From the NCBI GenBank assembly GCA_022496205.1, contig WTXD01000343.1, forward strand, positions 1 through 11,904: a DNA stretch of 11,904 bases. Direction: 5' to 3'. Of the stretch, positions 9,731-11,904 are shown piece by piece. Under the pieces are notes generated by a model, which saw only the letters and a program-made list of their open reading frames with translations, did not search any database and was not told where the DNA came from. This stretch comes from Gloeopeniophorella convolvens. Taxonomy: Eukaryota; Basidiomycota; Agaricomycetes; Russulales. Position 1 is the first letter of the stretch. Each line of letters begins with the position of its first letter. The position numbers and the translations under genes are program-made.

Positions 9731-9742
9731 TTACCTTGACAT
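9731..9742 (-). pseudogene. Relict start of the duplicated ligase gene
   Basis: On the minus strand this reads ATG TCA AGG TAA and aligns with the ligase start (ATG TCA AAG TCA) at 2269. Sequence upstream of the ATG is clearly shared with the ligase promoter, whereas similarity stops within the first codons and the fourth codon is a stop. The body of the ligase is therefore absent from this duplicate, leaving a promoter with a start codon and nothing to express. A donor-like GTAAGG sits at the break, so splicing to unrelated sequence cannot be excluded. Confidence 0.6.
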
Positions 9743-9839
9743 CCGGACTTTTGCGGACTGGCACCTGTCAACGGGTTGTCAATGGGGCTGTACGAGTACA
9801 AGAGGGCTCGGGTGTGCTCACAGCGTATATGGGTCTTGG

Positions 9840-9849
9840 TTTAGCTATA
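9840..9849 (-). promoter_or_regulatory. TATA-like element of the duplicated ligase promoter
   Basis: The minus strand reads TATAGCTAAA, aligned with TATAGATAAA at 2358-2367. One base change removes the GATA core. It lies about 98 nt upstream of the relict ATG, so any transcript would have no ligase frame to carry. Confidence 0.25.
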
Positions 9850-11366
9850 TCAGCCTAGCTGGCCCCGACGTAACCCCGTGATGATGGCGGCCAGGAATAA
9901 CAACCTATTACCCTGAAGCAAACGTCTCAAACTCGAAATGCAGGTGGATTGTGGGTGTTGTGATATCGTGGATGTGTAACGAAAAAGGCAATGTATCGGC
10001 GCTCGCACCCAGTTCCGATCCCCAAGGTATAATTGAGCGGTTCGCCCTTCAAAGCTTCAAATCCTTCACAGGTGGTGCAGAGAGGACGACAAGTGGGGAC
10101 CAGAGGTCAACCCATCGGGTCGCCACCACTCCGCATACCCTAGCTTAGGCACTTTCGCGGCGCAACTGGTAGTGAGGGGCACTGGTGGCATTGTGTGGTT
10201 TCGGGAAAGGCACGGGCTCGTCGGAGTCAATTGCCTACGGCCACCATGCATGGTCAGCGCTTGCCGGCACTCGAGTCGCCGCTCGACAGATTGGGCAGGA
10301 TTGGGCCTCCCAATTCCGTTCACTTGCTCACCTTACGCCGTTCAATATTCACAGATGCTTTCAGCGCCGTTCCTTGTACAGGACCACTTCACAATCCTAC
10401 TTGTTCCGCTGCCCGTGAACACCGATTGAAAGCTCTCTGCAAGGCTGGGCGATTCGCAGATCTGGATGGAGCAGTCGCGGCGTGTGACATGCGCAATCCA
10501 CACGTAGCCTTCCGTCGCTCTTGGCCCTCGGACGGGGCCTTTCGCCAACGAATACCGACTTCTGGGGTCAGTCAGGAGTCGTCGTTGGGAGCACTGGTGA
10601 AAGAAGAAAACCACAGTTTACATCTGTACCTAGCGCTAGCACGCTGGTCATGGAGCCAGGATTGGTGCGATATAGGTAATGCACCCTTTCTTTAAAAGGT
10701 CTCCGCTTCTCAATCAAGCAGGGTGACCGGTGACAGAGTTCCTGCGCTGACAAAGTTGAATTCTCATGAAGGTCGCAGATTGAGCCAGTGTTCTGATGCT
10801 GAACGTTGAGCCCCTTCATGTGCTGTCAACCGGATGGAGCGCGAGCGTCAGCCTGCTTCGAGATTCTCACGAAGCAGGCCTTGATTGACGTGGTCGTGCA
10901 TCATTCAAAACTAAGATACTGAAGAGACCAGTCTGCCTTCCGAAGCTGAAATGAAGCAGTGCAGGATAATGATTCGCGAGCGTCGTCAAATCGTCTAGCA
11001 GCATGTTCAATGTACATCGAAGACCAGGGGCAGTGGTCATTCTAGAAATAACCTATCTATCCCGACTTTATACGCCGAGTGGAAAGACGGGACCCTATCC
11101 ACTGTGAGCGCCAGTATAACTCTATCTCCGTGCCCCCCGAGGCACCTTCATGCAACGCAAACCGGGGCGCATGCGCATTTCCGCGAACTGTGACAATCTA
11201 TTCATACTGGGAGCATAGTGGCGCTGGGTCCCGCACCATTTGACTCATTTAGATATGCTCATCGGACACGAGGGGTCTCGAGCCATCCGACGGGCCTCTG
11301 TGGCTCATATCGTGGAGGTTTAAGGTCCGTCTTCTCGGGGGTCAAGAAGAACCTCGCCAGACTGCG

Positions 11367-11378
11367 GATAAGAGATAA
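11367..11378 (+). promoter_or_regulatory. Paired GATA motifs upstream of permease A'
   Basis: GATAAG followed by AGATAA, 65-76 nt before the A' ATG, identical in sequence and spacing to the pair before permease A (3894-3905). The conserved block around it is longer than elsewhere in the spacer, which supports but does not prove a regulatory role. Confidence 0.4.
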
Positions 11379-11442
11379 CAGAAGCAATAAGTAGGCGGCC
11401 TTCCCCGTGGCAGTGCTGCCAGGACCTCGCTGACCTTGCACC

Positions 11443-11904
11443 ATGGGAAGTGACAGAATGCTTCACAAGACTAAGGTCAATGATCCTCTTCAAAGTCCCG
11501 TAGAGCCTACAAGATCCAGAGACAGTGACGATGCTTATCTCGCCACTCTTGGGTACAAGCAAGAGCTCAAACGCGATTTTACGCCTTGGGAATTATTCGG
11601 CATTGCATTCAGCGTCATCGGGCTATTCCCTTCCATAACGTACGCTGCGCCAAACTTGACCGACGGCTTCCCGTAATGAATCCCCCCTCCCCCATGTAGG
11701 TCGGTGATGGCGTTTGCGGTTCCAAATGGCGGACCTTTCGCAATGGTCTGGGGGTAAGGTATAGTGCTCTTTGCCGAGCCCACGAGCACTGACTGACATT
11801 CGTAGTGGGCTATATGTGGCTTCTTCTTGATGTGTATCGGTATGGCCTTGGCCGAGCTTGGCTCGGCCGCTCCTACCTCTGGCGGGCTATATTATTGGAC
11901 CCAC
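11443..11904 (+). pseudogene. Third permease copy A', cut by the window edge and frameshifted
   Basis: Exons 1-3 align with permease A: 11443-11639, 11700-11753 and 11806 to beyond the window. Exon 1 (197 nt) has no indels and encodes nearly the same protein (MGSDRMLHKTKVNDPLQSPV at the start), with changes such as His to Tyr and Ala to Thr near residues 32-36. At the end of exon 2 the G run before the donor is five bases, not six as in both A and B. Normal splicing to 11806 then gives 54 instead of 55 nt, shifts the frame and reaches TGA at 11828-11830, leaving about 90 residues. The rest of exon 3 still encodes AELGSAAPTSGGLYYW in the old frame. The single lost base could be a young null mutation or a homopolymer sequencing error; if an error, this is a live third permease. 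Confidence 0.6.

Larger units (their letters stand above)
9743..11442. other. Duplicated spacer upstream of permease A'
   Basis: This is the counterpart of 2270-3969. It carries the TATA-like element for the lost ligase (9840-9849), the possible coding relics at about 10340-10420 and 10425-10560, and the GATA pair near the right end. No intact gene was recognised. Confidence 0.5.
9731..11904 (+). repeat. Segmental duplication, copy 2 (runs off the right edge)
   Basis: Direct duplicate of 2256-4440, offset 7473 nt at both the ligase ATG and the permease ATG. Compared with copy 1 it has small insertions in its left half (for example extra bases around 10035-10065 and 10265-10300), a 12-nt loss near 10803, and about eighteen one-base losses between 10690 and 11340. 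The permease exon 1 block has no indels. The right boundary lies beyond the window, so a full second permease copy may follow. Confidence 0.93.

Noticed and set aside
1..11904. CRISPR arrays, prophage or bacterial operon signals
   Set aside because: No regularly spaced repeats or phage genes are present, and the spliced gene structure is eukaryotic.

Overview
The window looks like nuclear DNA of a filamentous basidiomycete fungus, probably an Agaricomycete. The protein-coding genes are cut by many very short GT-AG introns (47-65 nt), splice donors are of the GTRNGT type, and intergenic spacers are 0.5-1.7 kb. There is no sign of bacterial operon layout or Shine-Dalgarno sites. No tRNA, rRNA, CRISPR array or intact transposon is visible.

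Layout: (1) Positions 1-667 hold no recognised gene, apart from a possible last 17 codons of a plus-strand gene at the left edge. (2) Positions 2269-668, minus strand: a complete four-exon gene for a 472-residue glutamine-synthetase-fold ligase of the long FluG/GlnA-like type, with all main metal and substrate ligands present. (3) Positions 2270-3969: a divergent intergenic region of 1701 nt running from ATG to ATG. (4) Positions 3970-6290, plus strand: a 14-exon gene for a 544-residue APC-superfamily amino acid/GABA-type permease (permease A). (5) Positions 6923-9283, plus strand: a tandem, older paralogue of 555 residues (permease B), with all 13 intron positions and the lengths of exons 2-13 identical to A. 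(6) Positions 9284-9730: spacer with no recognised gene. (7) Position 9731 to the end: a younger duplicate of the ligase-permease A intergenic region plus the start of permease A. It begins right at the ligase start codon, of which only the first few codons survive, and it runs off the right edge inside exon 3 of a third permease (A'). A' lacks one G at the exon 2/intron 2 border and would be frameshifted.

Taken together this is a small nitrogen-metabolism locus: an ATP-dependent gamma-glutamyl ligase-like enzyme transcribed divergently from an amine/amino acid importer, with repeated duplication of the importer. Paired GATA motifs about 70 nt upstream of permease A, kept in the duplicate, fit nitrogen-regulated expression. 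The link to amine or polyamine gamma-glutamylation (as in bacterial PuuA/PuuP) is inference only. All exon models were assembled by hand from splice signals, reading-frame continuity and comparison between the copies.
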